Both the position numbers and the translations under genes were made by a program. A model generated the notes under the pieces. That model was not told the origin of the DNA. It made no database searches and saw only the letters and a list, made by a program, of their open reading frames with translations. A DNA stretch of 64,000 bases from Gnomoniopsis sp. IMI 355080 (lineage: Eukaryota > Ascomycota > Sordariomycetes > Diaporthales > Gnomoniaceae), in assembly GCA_027946555.1 (NCBI GenBank), contig JAPEVC010000200.1:1-64000 (forward strand), in the 5' to 3' direction. This document shows, piece by piece, positions 24,939 through 38,390 of the stretch. Position 1 is the stretch's first letter. Every line of letters begins with the position of its first letter.

Positions 24939-27900
24939 ATGCTCCCACGATCTTCGGGAACATTTTCTCCCAATCCTTCTACAGGCATCCAGACAGGATT
25001 CGCCCACTCCACACAAGGGTCGCTGAATGCGAGTGCGGGTGCTAGCCCAAGTACCAGCAGTCCCACTGGCAACTACGGCCTCTCCAAGATTGCCGTGGCC
25101 CAGGTCTCAGTGCTATTAAGCACTTTGAAGACCAAGAAGGACGATCCTGTGGAATACGACAATAAGGTGGACAGGCTGAAGAAGGTATGTGCCTCTTATT
25201 TGCTGGCAAACATCGCTCCCAGTCTTGTTGCTTGAGGTGCTGGCTGGATAGCTCCCGTTGTTGTTACTGTCCACCAAGTCCCTCCTACCTCAGTCAAGCT
25301 TCCTGCCAACCTTTTGTCAAATCATTCGTGCTTTTACTTCCGGACCTTTGCAACTCCTACCTCCTGTCTCTACACGTTTCAATAGTATGCTCAGACCTCA
25401 CTGACCCACGCCCTCCCATCTGCAGCTTATCAATGACCACGGCATGGAGGTCTTTTCCAAGTTTTTCACCAAGCTGGTGCACACCAGCGCCCCTCAGATC
25501 TTCCCAGGCCTCAACCGACCCATTGGCAGTACTGGGAATGCAGGCAACTACACTCTCCTCCAGGATGAGATGCGCAAGATCTCCCACGAAGTCGAACAGG
25601 CATCAAGGATCTCCGAGTCCATAGAGACAGGAACCGAGGACATTTTTCGCGACTTTGACCTGTCAACGTTCATGGAGCATTTCCGGCTGGACGCTCTAGA
25701 GAAGACCATACTGGCTTTGGCCTTCAAGTTGGGCAATCGATCAGATCTCAAGACAAAAGGTACGTTGATGTGACTTCGGCGGTCATCTGCGCGGCTGCTT
25801 TGACCTGCCACGCTGCTGGTGTTACGCCTGGGTGCTTCCATCCTTGAGAGGACCTCGAGAGCAATGAACCCCTTTACAACGATAATGCATCTACTGACTG
25901 CTGTTGTTACTCTACAGCTGACGCTATCCTCTCGACGAACTTTCCCACGTTCGTCAACATCCTATCGCAGCCCGATGGTGAACACGCCGACCTTACCCCG
26001 CCCTTTCTCGCCGTCATTGTCGACCGTCTAATCCAGCACCACCCCCCGAATTTTAATCCCGCTGCACATCGGGATCTCGCCTCCAGAATCGAGAGTCGCT
26101 ATGCGCAGCGCGAGATGGCAGTGCCTCTGGAGGTCTTGGCCGCCCTGGATCTCTATCGTGTCTTGGTGGACACTCCTTCCAATTCTATGGTCTTGTCCAT
26201 CCAACGGATTGGTCCCGAGTTTACGCGCGATGAGGAGGCATGCGTTAGGTTCTTACAAGACCGGCCAGCCCTGGGGGAGGAACAGGTCTCGAATGCCATC
26301 TGGTACACCACTCTCAGCTCGACACCCGAGTACAACCCGTTGGTCCTTGTGGCAGCCTTGCGACGAGTCGTGCCTCCAGGCTTCAGGTGGTTAGATGTCG
26401 TATCACACTTCGATCAACCCACCGCCCGCATCTCACCACCTCAGTTTCTGCGACTTTATAGAGCTCTGCTTCCCATTGCCCAAGATTTCGGCTCCGATTT
26501 CGATATTCAACGTCTATGGGGTGGTGTGTGGGCGAATCCAGAGGCTCAAATGTCCTTCCTCTGCGCATTTTTCAAGCAATCGTCGGAGGAGCTGGATGCA
26601 TCGACTGTTCCAGGCCTTCGGCCAAGTTTCACATTGGCTGAATACGCCCAGTCTCCCCCCATCGTCCAAGAGTTTGCAGAACGTGGCGTGAGGCACCCTC
26701 TGGTCTCCCTAGACGCGCTTTCAGCTGTTTTTGAAGTTGCGCTGAGCTCCCTTGAGGCCAGTTCCAGCATCGAAGCCAAGCGCCTGTTCCAAGACGCCGT
26801 GATGCCGAATCTTCATCTCTTCTTCGTATCTGCCCTTGGTGTGCCTAAGCCTTGGCCACAAGTGGCCACTGACACCATTAGCTCTTTACTGGACAATTTC
26901 TTTTTCCAGCGCGCGGCTGGACAAGAATTTGTTTTGGACAGCGTGTGGCGAAAGGACAAGGACTTTGTGAAGCAAAGGCTCACTGACAAACACGCTGCCA
27001 CAACATCTGAAGTGCCGGCCTACTTCAATCAGCTTGAGGCTCTAGGTTGGCTCGACGATTTCACCAATGACTTCAACGGATTTGGGCTGGATCTTGTGAC
27101 GTACGGCCATGGTGAGGGTCGCCTCGATCTGGAGCAGTGGCTGAGAACCCATGCAGGCAGGACGCCCGAACTGGTCTCTCAACTCCTCCAATTTCTAGTC
27201 ATCAAGGCCAACTATGAGACCGAACCCCGGGGACCGGCACAGGGAATGGTTCCCCTCAAAGTCAAGACGGTCTTCAGTCTCTTGAATGTTCTCGTTGGAC
27301 TGTGCCCGCCTGACGCCGCCCGCTGGATTCACTGTCAACGCCGATGCATAACAGCCTATCCGCGTGTGATCAACTATGGGGGCGATTACGACGACATTAT
27401 CGATGCCAACGGCAAGGATGGTAATCAACTTGGCCCTGAGGCCGACGCTCGTATGCAGGAACACTTCAAGAGCATGTACAATGATGATGCAATGCAGGTC
27501 AGGGATATCGTGGAGACCTTGGACCTCTACAAACATTCGCGCAACCCGCTTGACCAAGACATTTTTGCTTGCATGATTGCGGGGCTATTCGACGAGTACA
27601 CCCACTTCATCACATATCCCATAGCCGCACTTGCCACCACGGCCGTTCTCTTTGGCGGTGTGCTGTCCAGAAAGCTGATTGACGGCGTCCCACTCAACGT
27701 TGGTCTAGGAATGGTGCTGGAATCGGTCCGGGATTTCCCCCCAGACCACAATATGTACAAGTTTGGCCTACAAGCCCTGATGCAGCTGCATGGGCGCTTC
27801 CCAGAATGGCCCGGTTTTTGTCGGCAACTTTTGCAGGTCCCGAGTCTCCAAAGAACAGATATTTGGCAAAAGGCGGAGAGCGTGGTCAACGAAGAGGAGG

Positions 27901-30900
27901 CGGCCCTCCAGACAAACGGTGGTCACGAGGCCCTAACCAATGGCAACGCAATCGAAGTCGTTGAGCCACAATTTGCACCCTTCACGTCCATCAACGTTGA
28001 ACCTCCCTCTCCCGGTATCGAATTTCAAGACCCTGGCGACGATGATCAAGACAGGATCCAATTCGCGCTGAACAACATTGATCAATCGTCTTTGCGGTCT
28101 CGGTTTGATGCCATCCGCGAATCTGTCGATCGGAGGCATCAGCAATGGTTTGCCATCCATCTCGTCCAAGAACGCGCCAAGATGCAGCCGAATCTTCACC
28201 AAATGTACCTCGAGCTGGTAAAGCTATTCGAGGACAACGCACTGTGGACTGAGATTCAGCGGGCAACTCTCGTCTGTGTCCACCAAATCCTCAACTCTGA
28301 GTCCACGATGCAAAGCTCGACCGAGCGTTCCCACTTGAAGAACTTGGGAGGATGGCTGGGCATGATCACACTAGCCCGAGACAAGCCCATTCGTCATTCA
28401 AACATCGCATTCAAGCAGCTGCTCATTGAGGCACACGATACGAAGAGACTGGTGGTCGTGATACCCTTCGTGTGCAAAGTTTTGGACCAAGGCAAGAATT
28501 CTACCGTTTTTCGACCGCCCAACCCCTGGCTCATGGATATTATACACCTTCTCATCGAGCTCTACCACCACGCGGATATCAAGCTCAATCAGAAATTTGA
28601 GATTGAGGTTCTGTGCAAGAATTTGAACTTGGACCACAAGAGCATCGAGCCGTCGGGAGAGATCTTGAATCGCAGGATCGTGGAAGAGTTGCCTCAGGTG
28701 CCCTCCGCAGAAGGTTTCGACTTCCCTGAGAACATGTCACTGAATGGACTTGGCCAAGGCATTGTCAACAGCATGATGCCGCAAATACCGGCCCCGGCTA
28801 TACCGGATCTCAGTTCACAACTCATCATTCCGCCAACAAATGAAATGGTTGTCAACAACAACCGCCTGCGAGACATAGTCGACCGGGCCTTGAAGCAGGC
28901 GCTTACGGATATCATCCAGCCCGTGGTGGACAGGTCGGTTACTATTGCGGCTATCAGCACCCAGCAAATGATCCACAAGGACTTTGCAACTGAGCCAGAT
29001 GAGACTCGTGTGCGCAACAGTGCAATCAACATGGTCAAGGCCACAGCAGGCAGTCTTGCTCTTGTTACTAGCAAGGAGCCCTTACGAGCAAACTTTACCA
29101 ACCAAATGCGTCAGCTCTCAGTCGACATTCCTGGTGGCTTGCCCGAGGGCACAATTATCATGTGCGTCAACTCCAACTTGGAACTCGCCTCGAGTGTGAT
29201 TGAAGACGCTGCCGAGAGGCGAGCCATTCCGGAAATCGAGGAGATGATCGAACCCGAGCTTGAAGCACGACGTCGTCACAGGCTTTCGCGACCCAACCAA
29301 CCTTACGTTGATGCGTCACTGACCCGTTGGGCAATGACGATGCCGGATCCCTACAAGATGGCGCCCAGCATGACTGGACTTAATTCCGACCAAATGGCCA
29401 TCTACGAAGAATTCGCTCGACAACCCCGTCCGATTACCACTGCCACCCCTTCGCACATTGCCTCAACGTCCGACGCAACTAGGTCGATCGCCAACGAAAT
29501 TCTCTCGGATCAGTATAGCTCAGCTCCGGGCATTCCGACTCCAGCCGAGACCCCTTCTCTGCCCTCGGTCACTGGACACGCTCAAGCCTACTCTCACGGC
29601 CACGCAGGCCTTATGAATGGACGTCAGCCCGCCGGAAACGCCGGGAATGCCCCTGATCCCGTCCTGTTCAGCCGCAGGGTTAGAAAGCTTGTTGAGGAGC
29701 TGAAGCATGCAGCGACTGAGGCACCCGAGGAGCACTACGATGAACTGCCGCGCGAACTATCGCGCGGACAGCAGCATCCGGTTCTCAACATCATGGACGA
29801 GTTATCCCAACTGATCATCGGAACGGTATCAACGTCCGATGAGTTCCCCACCGTGATGGCCGAGGTCATTTGTGAAGTACTGCTTGGCCCGGTAGACGAC
29901 AACCTGACCATAGAAACCTTCGCGAAACTCCTCCAAACACTGCGTCGCATCACGAATACGCCTCAAGTCAGCGATTATGCAAAGAACTTATTCCAGCGTC
30001 AAGAGGCAACCCGCAACTTCCTCCGCTTGCCCCTGATCAAATCCTTCATGGGTACCGAATTCCTCGATTGGCGTACGCTTGATGAAGCTCTGGCCAGATT
30101 CATCAGGCAGAAAGATCACCAGGCCATGCAGTTGTTGAACGACATCGTTCAGTTGACCATTGTTAACGACATGCCCGTCACCTTCTTCGCCAACCTGGGC
30201 ACCAGTGTCGAGGCAGCTTACGCTTGGATCTTGGAGGATGCAGAAGGGTCTCGTGGCGAGCATCTGAAGTCTCTTTTGGAGGATGTGCGAGCCCAGCAGA
30301 TTCCGCCTCCAGGACGCGACGACGAGCTCAATCGCTCACGAGAGCAGATGGACTACGTCTTCGATGAATGGGTCAACCGCTACCGCAACACTGCTCTGAC
30401 TGAAAAGGTGGCTCGAAGTTTCATCAAGCAAATACAGGAGCATGGAATTGTGCGATCCAAGGACGACTTTTTCGTCTTCATTCGCACTTCTTTGGACAGC
30501 TCAGTGGCTCATTTTGAACAGGCCCTCCATGTAGGAGTTACATTCGAGGATGCTTACATCTTCGTTGATGCATTGGCCATGCTCGTTATGAATTTTGTCA
30601 AGTGGGGAGACTTCGAGGATACTCCCAGTCCGGCGGTTCTCCTCGAATCCATCTGGGCGCTTGTCACAATGATTGTCAACTGGCACACCGTCAAACATGC
30701 TGAATTGTTCAACCAGAAGGCCTTCTTTCGATTCTTTTCGGATCTCATCTTTGAGAGCAAGACGTATCTCGACACGCAGGATCCAGCCTTATGGACCGAT
30801 ATGCTCCTCAGGATTGCAGCAAGGCTCAATGCTCTTGGACCCAACGTAATTCCAGCCTTCGTCTATGGATGGATGTCCCTGATCACTCACCGGGCATTCC

Positions 30901-31835
30901 TGCCTGGAATCATGAAGTCAGATGGCGAAGTGGGCTGGGCCGCGTACACGAAGCTCCTCAAGCAGTTGCTCGAATTTGTGGGCGAAGCACTAAAACCGGT
31001 TGAGCTGAACGACACAGCCAGCAAACTTTATGAGGCTGCCGCCAAGATGTTGATCGTTTTGCAGCATGACTACCCAGAGTACCTGGCTGCGAACGCGGCA
31101 GCTATTCTCCGGAGTATCCCACCCCACTGCGCACAGCTGATCAACACGGTTCTCATGGCCGGTCCTCCCAACTCAAAGACGCCAGACCCATTCACAACAC
31201 CAATGGATGCAACTGATGGACAAGGCCAAGCGGCTCGTGGATTTGAGAATCCGATCGCATACCTCCAAAGCATTGGGCTACTGGACGTTCTGAACTCGGC
31301 CTTGGAGAACGGTCCTTCAGAGGATGCTGTGGCACACATGACCCATGCCATCACGCGTGCGGAGGGCATGACTAGCTTCGCACACGCCCCAGTCGGCGCC
31401 AACCTCGCGGTTATTGACGGGATTACATCGTATATTGGCAACCAGGCTGGTCAGCAGCCGTTTGAACCCAGTGCTCCATCTGTTGCGACACTGTCGATGG
31501 TCATACATGAAGTGACTGCGGAGGCTCGACACTACCTCATCTTCAGCATGGTTAATCACCTGCGGAGAGCCAACCCGGATATGATGTTCTTCAGCAAGTT
31601 CATACTGCACTTCTTCGAGCAAAATCTGTCAGACCCTGAAGAAATGGAGATTCTCGAGCAGATTACGCGCGTGCTGCTGGAGCGTGTGATCGGATTTTCC
31701 CCACAGCCATGGGGCCTTCTCAGCACTGTCAGGGAGCTGGTCATGAATGAAAAGTACAACTTTTTCGAGCTCCCGTTCATCAAGGCGACGCCCGATGTGC
31801 GTATGGCCCTGCAGCAGAGAGGGTTGACGAGTTGA
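24939..31835 (+). CDS. NOT1: NOT1, scaffold of the CCR4-NOT deadenylase complex
   Basis: Three exons (24939-25184, 25426-25759, 25918-31835) join exactly in frame to 2165 residues, the usual NOT1 size. It holds the complex that shortens mRNA poly(A) tails. Start ATG at 24939 is the first in frame; the N-terminus is low-complexity (SASAGASPSTSS style). Recognisable parts: N-terminal HEAT region (QVSVLLSTLKTKKDDPVEYD onward); MIF4G-like CAF1-binding region from about residue 905 (IQFALNNIDQSSLRSRFDAI); CAF40-binding DUF3819 region from about 1172 (NNNRLRDIVDRALKQALTDI); and the C-terminal Not1 homology domain that binds NOT2/NOT3-5 (RPSP-less fungal form, with YLQSIGLLDVLN and the closing PFIKATPDVRMALQQRG). 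Splice junctions fall in conserved sequence (LKTK/ADAILSTNFPTFVN). Confidence 0.95.
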
Positions 31836-33025
31836 ACTCAAGTGTGATAGTGGTGGTGGACAGCACGGTCCGTGCAGCGCAAAGGCATTGAAAGTACTTG
31901 GAACATTGGTGACGCGCAGGTTGGGAGTCTTTACGGCAATCATCTGGGTTTGAAAGAGGGCAACTTGTTACTTGGCGTTTTCTTGCACGGTGCCAGACGA
32001 ATATGCCCAATACATTGATACCATCAAAACGGCGATTGGGGGTCAAAGGGGATTTTTGGCCGGCTGGTCAGGTAAAGGGCGTCACTGGAAATTATGAATC
32101 GATTGATTACTAGACAGACAGGGTCTCTCATGGATGGCAGAGGCAAAGAAGACAAAAGGAGGCAATTGGGGGGGTTTATCCTTCTATTAGTGTACATGTA
32201 CGACTACGAAATTCTAATGCCCAAGAATGACAGCCTATCGCAGCGACTTTTCATGTTTCTCTTTCTTTTTTTTCAGCTCGGAAGATGCTTCGTCACAATT
32301 CATACTATACGCATTGAAGTGATGATCGACTTTGCCCTTTCCTTGTTCTTATGCCACACGTTATGCTAAGCTACTGATATGCGCATATCAATCTCGTGTT
32401 TGGTAGGGCCCTAATCATTCATTCTCAAGGGATCCCGATGGTCATGGGCTCAAAATATGATGTAGCTCTACGTCAGGGTATCCGCATTCTCCTCTTTTGC
32501 ACGCAATCTCGCCCATCGTACTCAAGCGGTAACTAGGGTTTCTAGTTGAGAGTTTTTGGTCTTCAATTGACCAAGACGGGGACTAGGTGGGAGACGACGA
32601 ACGATCATTGTTCTTGAGTAATTGAACCCGGGGTTTTCTGTTCTCTTCCGCTTCTGCAACTGTTGTACGGAGTAAACGTTTTGGATTGCTTTTTTTTTTT
32701 CAGGGTCTTTGTTGTTTGCTGCGCATATCCGACGCTAGCTAACTGTTATGGTGAATTGGCCAACCGGCATTCGTCCCGGGCAATCTGGGGACGGACGTAC
32801 TGTACGTTTGCATACTTGGTAGAGAGAGGTAGGGGGGATACCGGCATAATGGATGGCTGTGAGTGCATGCATGATGATGCACCCTGGAGCCGCCTGGCGG
32901 GATGTCGGCGGACGAGTCGATAGGTATGTCTTTTTTTTGTTTAGCCGGGCGGAGAGTGAGTGTCCCTACAAAAGGCCGTTTGTTGATGCGCTGGCTTTTC
33001 AATAAGGACAGCCTAGTGTAAGTGA

Positions 33026-33043
33026 GGTACTAGTACTAGTACC
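33026..33043. repeat. Palindrome GGTACTAGTACTAGTACC
   Basis: Perfect 18-bp inverted repeat built from TACTAGTAC units, in the gene-free stretch. Purpose unknown. Confidence 0.7.
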
Positions 33044-34676
33044 CTCTATCGCGAGCGAGACCAGCGACAGTCTCTTACCACAGAGTGCCCTTCTTCACTG
33101 TGATTCCCCAATCCGGGAGAAGAGGGGTGGGAAGGGGTGACTAAGTCAACGCGATATGCTACGCCTACGTTTCCTCTGGGGGTCCATGAATGGAGTTATG
33201 ATGCCTCTTACCAACCCCGGGCCCACCCCTCCCCCCGCGTCTCTTCTCCCCATAGATCAATCAGCCCCCAGTGGCGAGGAATGGGGTCTTCAGGCCTTTG
33301 GGGGGAGAAGAAGCCAAGGTAAAAAGGGAACTCACTGAAAACACTGCGGGGTTGGTGGTGATGGGGGCAGGCACATGGCGAAGTGAAATGACTCGGGGAC
33401 ATGTTTGATATACTGCCGGTTTCGACGATCATAATGGGTTTGTGATTGACAGATGATGACAGATTGAATGTTTAAACTTGTTGTGGGGAGTCTTTGCCAA
33501 GAGATGTCATGGTAAAATGCCACTGTCTCACGGCCGAGACATTCTTTTCCTAGGTATTCGGCCGAACGAGATTGGGGTGAGATCCGGATACCACAAGTAC
33601 TATGGTATATGATGAACATCAAAACGGGTATGTGTGGCTGGTTTCTCTGGACGTGCGGGCGTTCATGCAAGGGGTGCTCAGGTTGCACCCAGGGGCCGTT
33701 TATATTTTGAGTCGACTAGCGGCAACACTTACTCTGCCAGTTTGTTCGTTTCTTGCTGCTATGCCAGGTCATGCCCATGCCATGCCATGCTATGCACACC
33801 GCTCCGGCAGCTGCGGCGTGGCCTTTTTGTTTTTTGGTTACCGCTGCTGCTGCTGCTGCATACTACTATGTATCAATGTGGAGTATAAGCACCTAAGCTC
33901 TGTTGTGCGTCTATGGTAATGATCGGAAGCCTTTCCCCGGTTGAGTGGGAGCCCAGGGTCGGGGGTGGTCCATGAGAACAGGCACGCGACCACCAACAAT
34001 TGGGAAAGTCATTGCCCTGAAAGACAAGAATACCTATGGACAGGAATTCGTTCTACCGGATGGACCCGGAAGTGACCGGGATAGCTCTCGGGAAGGAAGA
34101 GAAAAGGAAATTCGTAGCTGCTATATAGCGACCCTCCATCAGCCTAGCGGATGAGATCATAGGCATGCATCCTCCTCCTGTAACAGAACACAGTACTACT
34201 ATGTACTAAGCATGAACCAAATGTTTGTTGCGAAATCCGCGACTCTTAAACAAAAAACAAGAAGAAAAAAAAGAGAAAAAAACAACAGTTGCCGCCGCCT
34301 CCAAACAAAAAGGCGTTGCGATTGCCGAGTGGCTGCTGCGCTGTGCCGCGCAGGTAGCAACCAATCACCGCTTCTCATTAGGCCGCATTTTCCTGGGGGG
34401 TGGAGGGTGGAGGATGCCATCCAACATCTCAGGCAAGGCTGGCGACTGACGACAGGCCATCATCCAGTCGGACGGGGGGGGGGTGGAATACCGCGTAATG
34501 TGGTGCAGAGAAGGGAGATCTTCTTTCGTTTCTTCTTTTGCCAAAATTGTGTGGCACCGTGCACCATCGCCGCGGCATCCGAGAAATCGTCAGCGATGCC
34601 AAACTAAACACGACACGACACGATACGACATCAAAGAGAGACGAAAAAAGGGGGCTCCGCAATGGAACTCTTCTCG

Positions 34677-34680
<4 letters not shown>

Positions 34681-34724
<44 letters not shown>

Positions 34725-34747
34725 TTTTTTTTTTTTTTTTTTTTTTT
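34681..34747. repeat. Poly(T) tract of 67 nt
   Basis: 43 T, one G, then 23 T. By far the longest homopolymer in the window. It could be the poly(A) end of an old retro-inserted sequence read on the other strand, replication slippage, or an assembly artefact. I found no retroelement body next to it. Confidence 0.85.
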
Positions 34748-36859
34748 GGTCCTTCTTCGCTCTCTCCCCTCGCGGAATTTTGCTCGTCGTCAAGGGAGAC
34801 ACTACCTGCGAGAGGTATCTTGCACGTCACTGGGGGGTGGGCCGAGGCTACAGGGGTGTAAAAACAAGGATGCCTCAACAGGACTAGCCGATGGACATAA
34901 CCCTGTCATTGCCGTGGTCTGGGTCTGAGAATTTTTTCATTTCTTCTTTTTTTTTTTTCGACGTCGTTGCTATTGGCCACCCGCTCGAGGTCCGAGGGTC
35001 CTGTGTTGTGCTTTTTTTGGGTGGAGAGGGTGTGGGACGGACCCTGATCAGTGATACTGGGGGTGGGTCTTCTTGACGATAGTTGAGGAAAGCAGTGTGA
35101 GAGGACTTTGCAGCGATCCGCAAAGTGATGACAATGTCATTCGTTCTATGATTGCTTTGATGACCGATTGTGTCGCGTGTGCGTTGTTGACATGAAATAT
35201 TTTGGCTGGCATGTAGTCTTATTAGCCGTTTGTAGCGCAGAAGAGCCAAAGCTGGGGGAGTGAGACATGCACGTCAGCTAGCGTTAGTGACATTGCAACA
35301 AGAATTACATGGTAACACACACAACCGTGTAAGATGAAGCAATTCCACTGAGGAGAGATGGACGGAAAGAGTGCGTCAGAGTGCCATTGCTTGGTTGCTT
35401 GGTGAGGTGTATTGGGTCGCATTGTGATTTGTCGGGCGCACGTCAAACGCATCAGCCCAAAGTATCATGTACGCATGCGTACGTAAATTTAAACTAACAG
35501 TGCCGTACGAGAACACTGAATAAGGCCGGTAGTTGCCTAGTCGCCGAGTACTATATACGTATACCCTCCATCTCAGCAAGTCGATGATGACTCTTGTTCT
35601 TTTGGAGGGGGAAGTTGCATGATATCTGCCCTCCTCCATCATCGTCGTCGACTTGCCTACATTCGACCGGTCAATATAATAATGCCGGCGAAATCCAAAC
35701 AACAGAAACCTTACCGCCTTTTTCCTTGATGATGCACCTGTCGCAGCCGGGGCAGCCTGTTGCATGGCAAAGTGGGCTGCATCCAGGCTTGGAGTGTTTG
35801 GGTTTGTCCAAGGTGGCCTTGCAGCTGGGTGGGTCTGCGCAATGTCATCAGAAAAAAAATTCCCACGCGGGCTATTGAACATTCGGACATGTTCGAGCTC
35901 TTTTTTTTCTTTCCCATTCGGCCCCAAACCTCTTTGGGCAGTGGATGGGACCATCAACAGGGATACTGCATGCACTAACCGGGATAACGAAGGGGGTGGC
36001 CGGTTCAAGGGTTGGTTGCTGCTTCCTGCACGGCGTCTCAACCCCCTGGCATGGACAGGGGTGGCAAGCACAGATCACACCAGCAACGACCTGGGCAGTA
36101 GCCTGGCACGCAAAAAAAAATGGGTTTGTGGCCCAAGCTTCCACTCAGGTCATCAACGGCGCCTGCCAGTCTGGCCTCCTGTATGGTAGAGAGCACAGCG
36201 ATGAGAGGCAGCTATAGGCGTGTGTGAGGCGTTGATGAACCTGGACGAACGTTCTCGCAGTGCCGCCCGCCACCACAAACACATCCATCCCACCCCCCGT
36301 CGCAAACTGATACTGTGTACTCCCCCCCCCGACATTTTCCATCCCCCCCTTCACCCAACGCTTGCACCCTTTCCTATCCTCTCTCTACACTACCTACTTA
36401 CTACCTGCACACTCTCTCCTCTCCATCAACTTGCCCAACTTACACATGCGTATGCATAACACGACTCTTACTGCAACTCTCTGTACCATCAACCTGTACT
36501 ATACTTGTTATTGTTGAGCACAGCACAAGCTTTTTGTGTTTCTGCTCCCTTCACAACAGAAAAACAAAAAGAACGAAAGTAAAAGAAAAAAACAAAACCA
36601 AAAAAGAAATCGGCGGCCAGTCCCAAAAAAATACATCGAACGAAACACAAGCCAGGCCCAGTGACACAAGTGCCATCCGCTTGTCAACCTGTCAACCACT
36701 CCTCCCACCATCCTCATCCTCGGCGGCATATTTGTGTTTTGAGCCGTTGCCTCGACAAGAAATATTATTACCCTGGAGCAAAATACACCTTCTCCTAATC
36801 TTCCAAAGTTTGAAAACGATTCGTTCCTTCCCGGCCCCCCAAAAGTCAAGCACTCCAAG

Positions 36860-38390
36860 ATGCCGTACAATACCCGCCGCAAGTCACTCTCGCTCCCTTC
36901 GCTTGGGATTCACGTTCCTGTCAGCAACGCCGCCAGGGCCGCCGCCGCCGCCGCCCTAGCAAATCGTCAAAAGTCTCCAACCGCACTATCCATCGCGTCT
37001 TCATCATCATCATTATCATCATCATCATCAGCGCATAGCGCATCATCCGCAACATCATCCTCGGCCCAGTCCACCCCAACCTTCTCCCCGCGCAGCCCCA
37101 CCGACCGACCCGATCAGCCCGCTCAGACCTCTGTCTCTGCAAGGAAGACAAAACGTCCCCATGCGCTTGTCGATGCGCCTTCAGGAGACTCGTCCATTTC
37201 TACCAACAAGCGCCGCCAGATCGTCTCCAACAACACCCCACCTCCCTCCCCCGGCTTTGACAGAGCTGTCTCCATTGAAATGGACCTCGACGACGACTTC
37301 CATGCTGCCGACCACAAAATTGACTTGGCCAGTATCCACGATGATATTGTTGAGAAGGTGATTGTGCGTCTTCAGGCCACCTGCAATCGCCCTCATATTG
37401 TGAAGGAGCTTGCTGGCATCCTGATCAAGCAGCTTAAAATTGTGGAACAGTAAGTCTCTACACTATTCCACCCCCCTCTCGTTGCTTGACGATCTCCAAT
37501 CAAGAAGTCTCGTGCCGTCACATGCCCTTGCCTCACTTACTAAACATCTGCATCTCAGATCTGCCAATCCTTGCGCGATCATCTCCTCCCGACTTTCGGC
37601 CTATATCAAGCGCCCTAGTTGGAATGCTAGAAACCCATGCCCTCTCGGCAAGGAACTCGAGACCGTACACCCGCGCAGGACATATTTCTACCTCACCACC
37701 AGCCCACACCAACCTCTCCCCGATTCAACCGCCCAGGCTGCGCTTAAAGCGCGAGAACTCCCGACTCCTAGTGCGACCTCGGGCTCCGAGGCAGAAGATG
37801 AGGACAGGAGAAGGGAACTGAGCCCATCGCCCGAAGTGGATCTGTCACCCTACGAGCTGCTTGACGAGTATGATGATGATGAGGAACCCACACCGGCAAC
37901 TCCCCTCGGTTCATATCCGAGTCGCCATGGCATGGCGTCGCAGAACTCGAGGACCGCCGAGCCGCCCCTAGAGAAAGACGAGAAGGAGTTCACCCAGACA
38001 GCAAATGGCTTGCAGCGGCGCAAACTCAGCGGCCAATTCATGCCGCAATTCAATGGCCTGCCAACCGACCCCCCGGCCCACCCGACGGCGGGTGTGGTGG
38101 TAGATGAACACGCTAAAGACGATACACTATTCGGCGACGCAAAGGCTATGGATGCAGCTATGAATGCGCAGCAGGCTCTTACCATGCCCTCGCTGCAGCT
38201 TCTATCCAGCCCCCATATTCGCCCTGCTGCGCGGCCGGTGATGGCGTCTCTGCTGTCGCTGGATATGGGCAAAGCCAAGCCAGACCAGGAGGCTTTCTAC
38301 GATCAGCTTGATAGCCAATTGGAATGGGGTCGCAGCCCCGAGCAAATCGACCTGGACGAGCTTGACAGTATGTTGACGGCTTACTATTAA
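36860..38390 (+). CDS. GDS1-like winged-helix protein
   Basis: Two exons (36860-37449, 37559-38390) give 473 residues. The start MPYNTRRKSLSLPSLGIHVP is typical of the Pezizomycotina GDS1 family. A predicted winged-helix region spans the intron: DDIVEKVIVRLQATCNRPHI, KELAGILIKQLKIVEQ, then SANPCAIISSRLSAYIKRPSW and HPRRTYFYLTT. Before it lies a Ser/Ala-rich stretch (about residues 50-75) and a basic KRRQ segment; after it are acidic and proline-rich segments and a conserved-looking C-terminus (PEQIDLDELDSMLTAYY). Yeast Gds1 is linked to growth on glycerol; fungal homologues are presumed nuclear regulators. It is isolated between two long gene-free regions, suggesting complex control. Confidence 0.85.

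Larger units (their letters stand above)
31836..36859. other. Five-kilobase gene-free stretch upstream of the GDS1-like gene
   Basis: No frame here looks like protein. It is rich in homopolymer runs and low-complexity DNA: T12 near 32689, a 67-nt T tract at 34681-34747 with a single G, A-rich 34245-34280, C10 near 36306. It also has an 18-bp palindrome at 33026-33043 and TACGGAGTA at 32666-32674. The last 500 bp is CT/CA-rich and probably 5' leader of the downstream gene. Long leaders and regulatory regions are usual for fungal developmental regulators. Confidence 0.55.

Noticed and set aside
34429..34928. Overlapping frames with long Lys or Phe runs
   Set aside because: Products of the poly(T) tract.
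36315..36959. Plus-strand frame overlapping the GDS1-like start
   Set aside because: Low-complexity leader translation; the GDS1-family frame beginning MPYNTRRKSLSLP is the conserved one.
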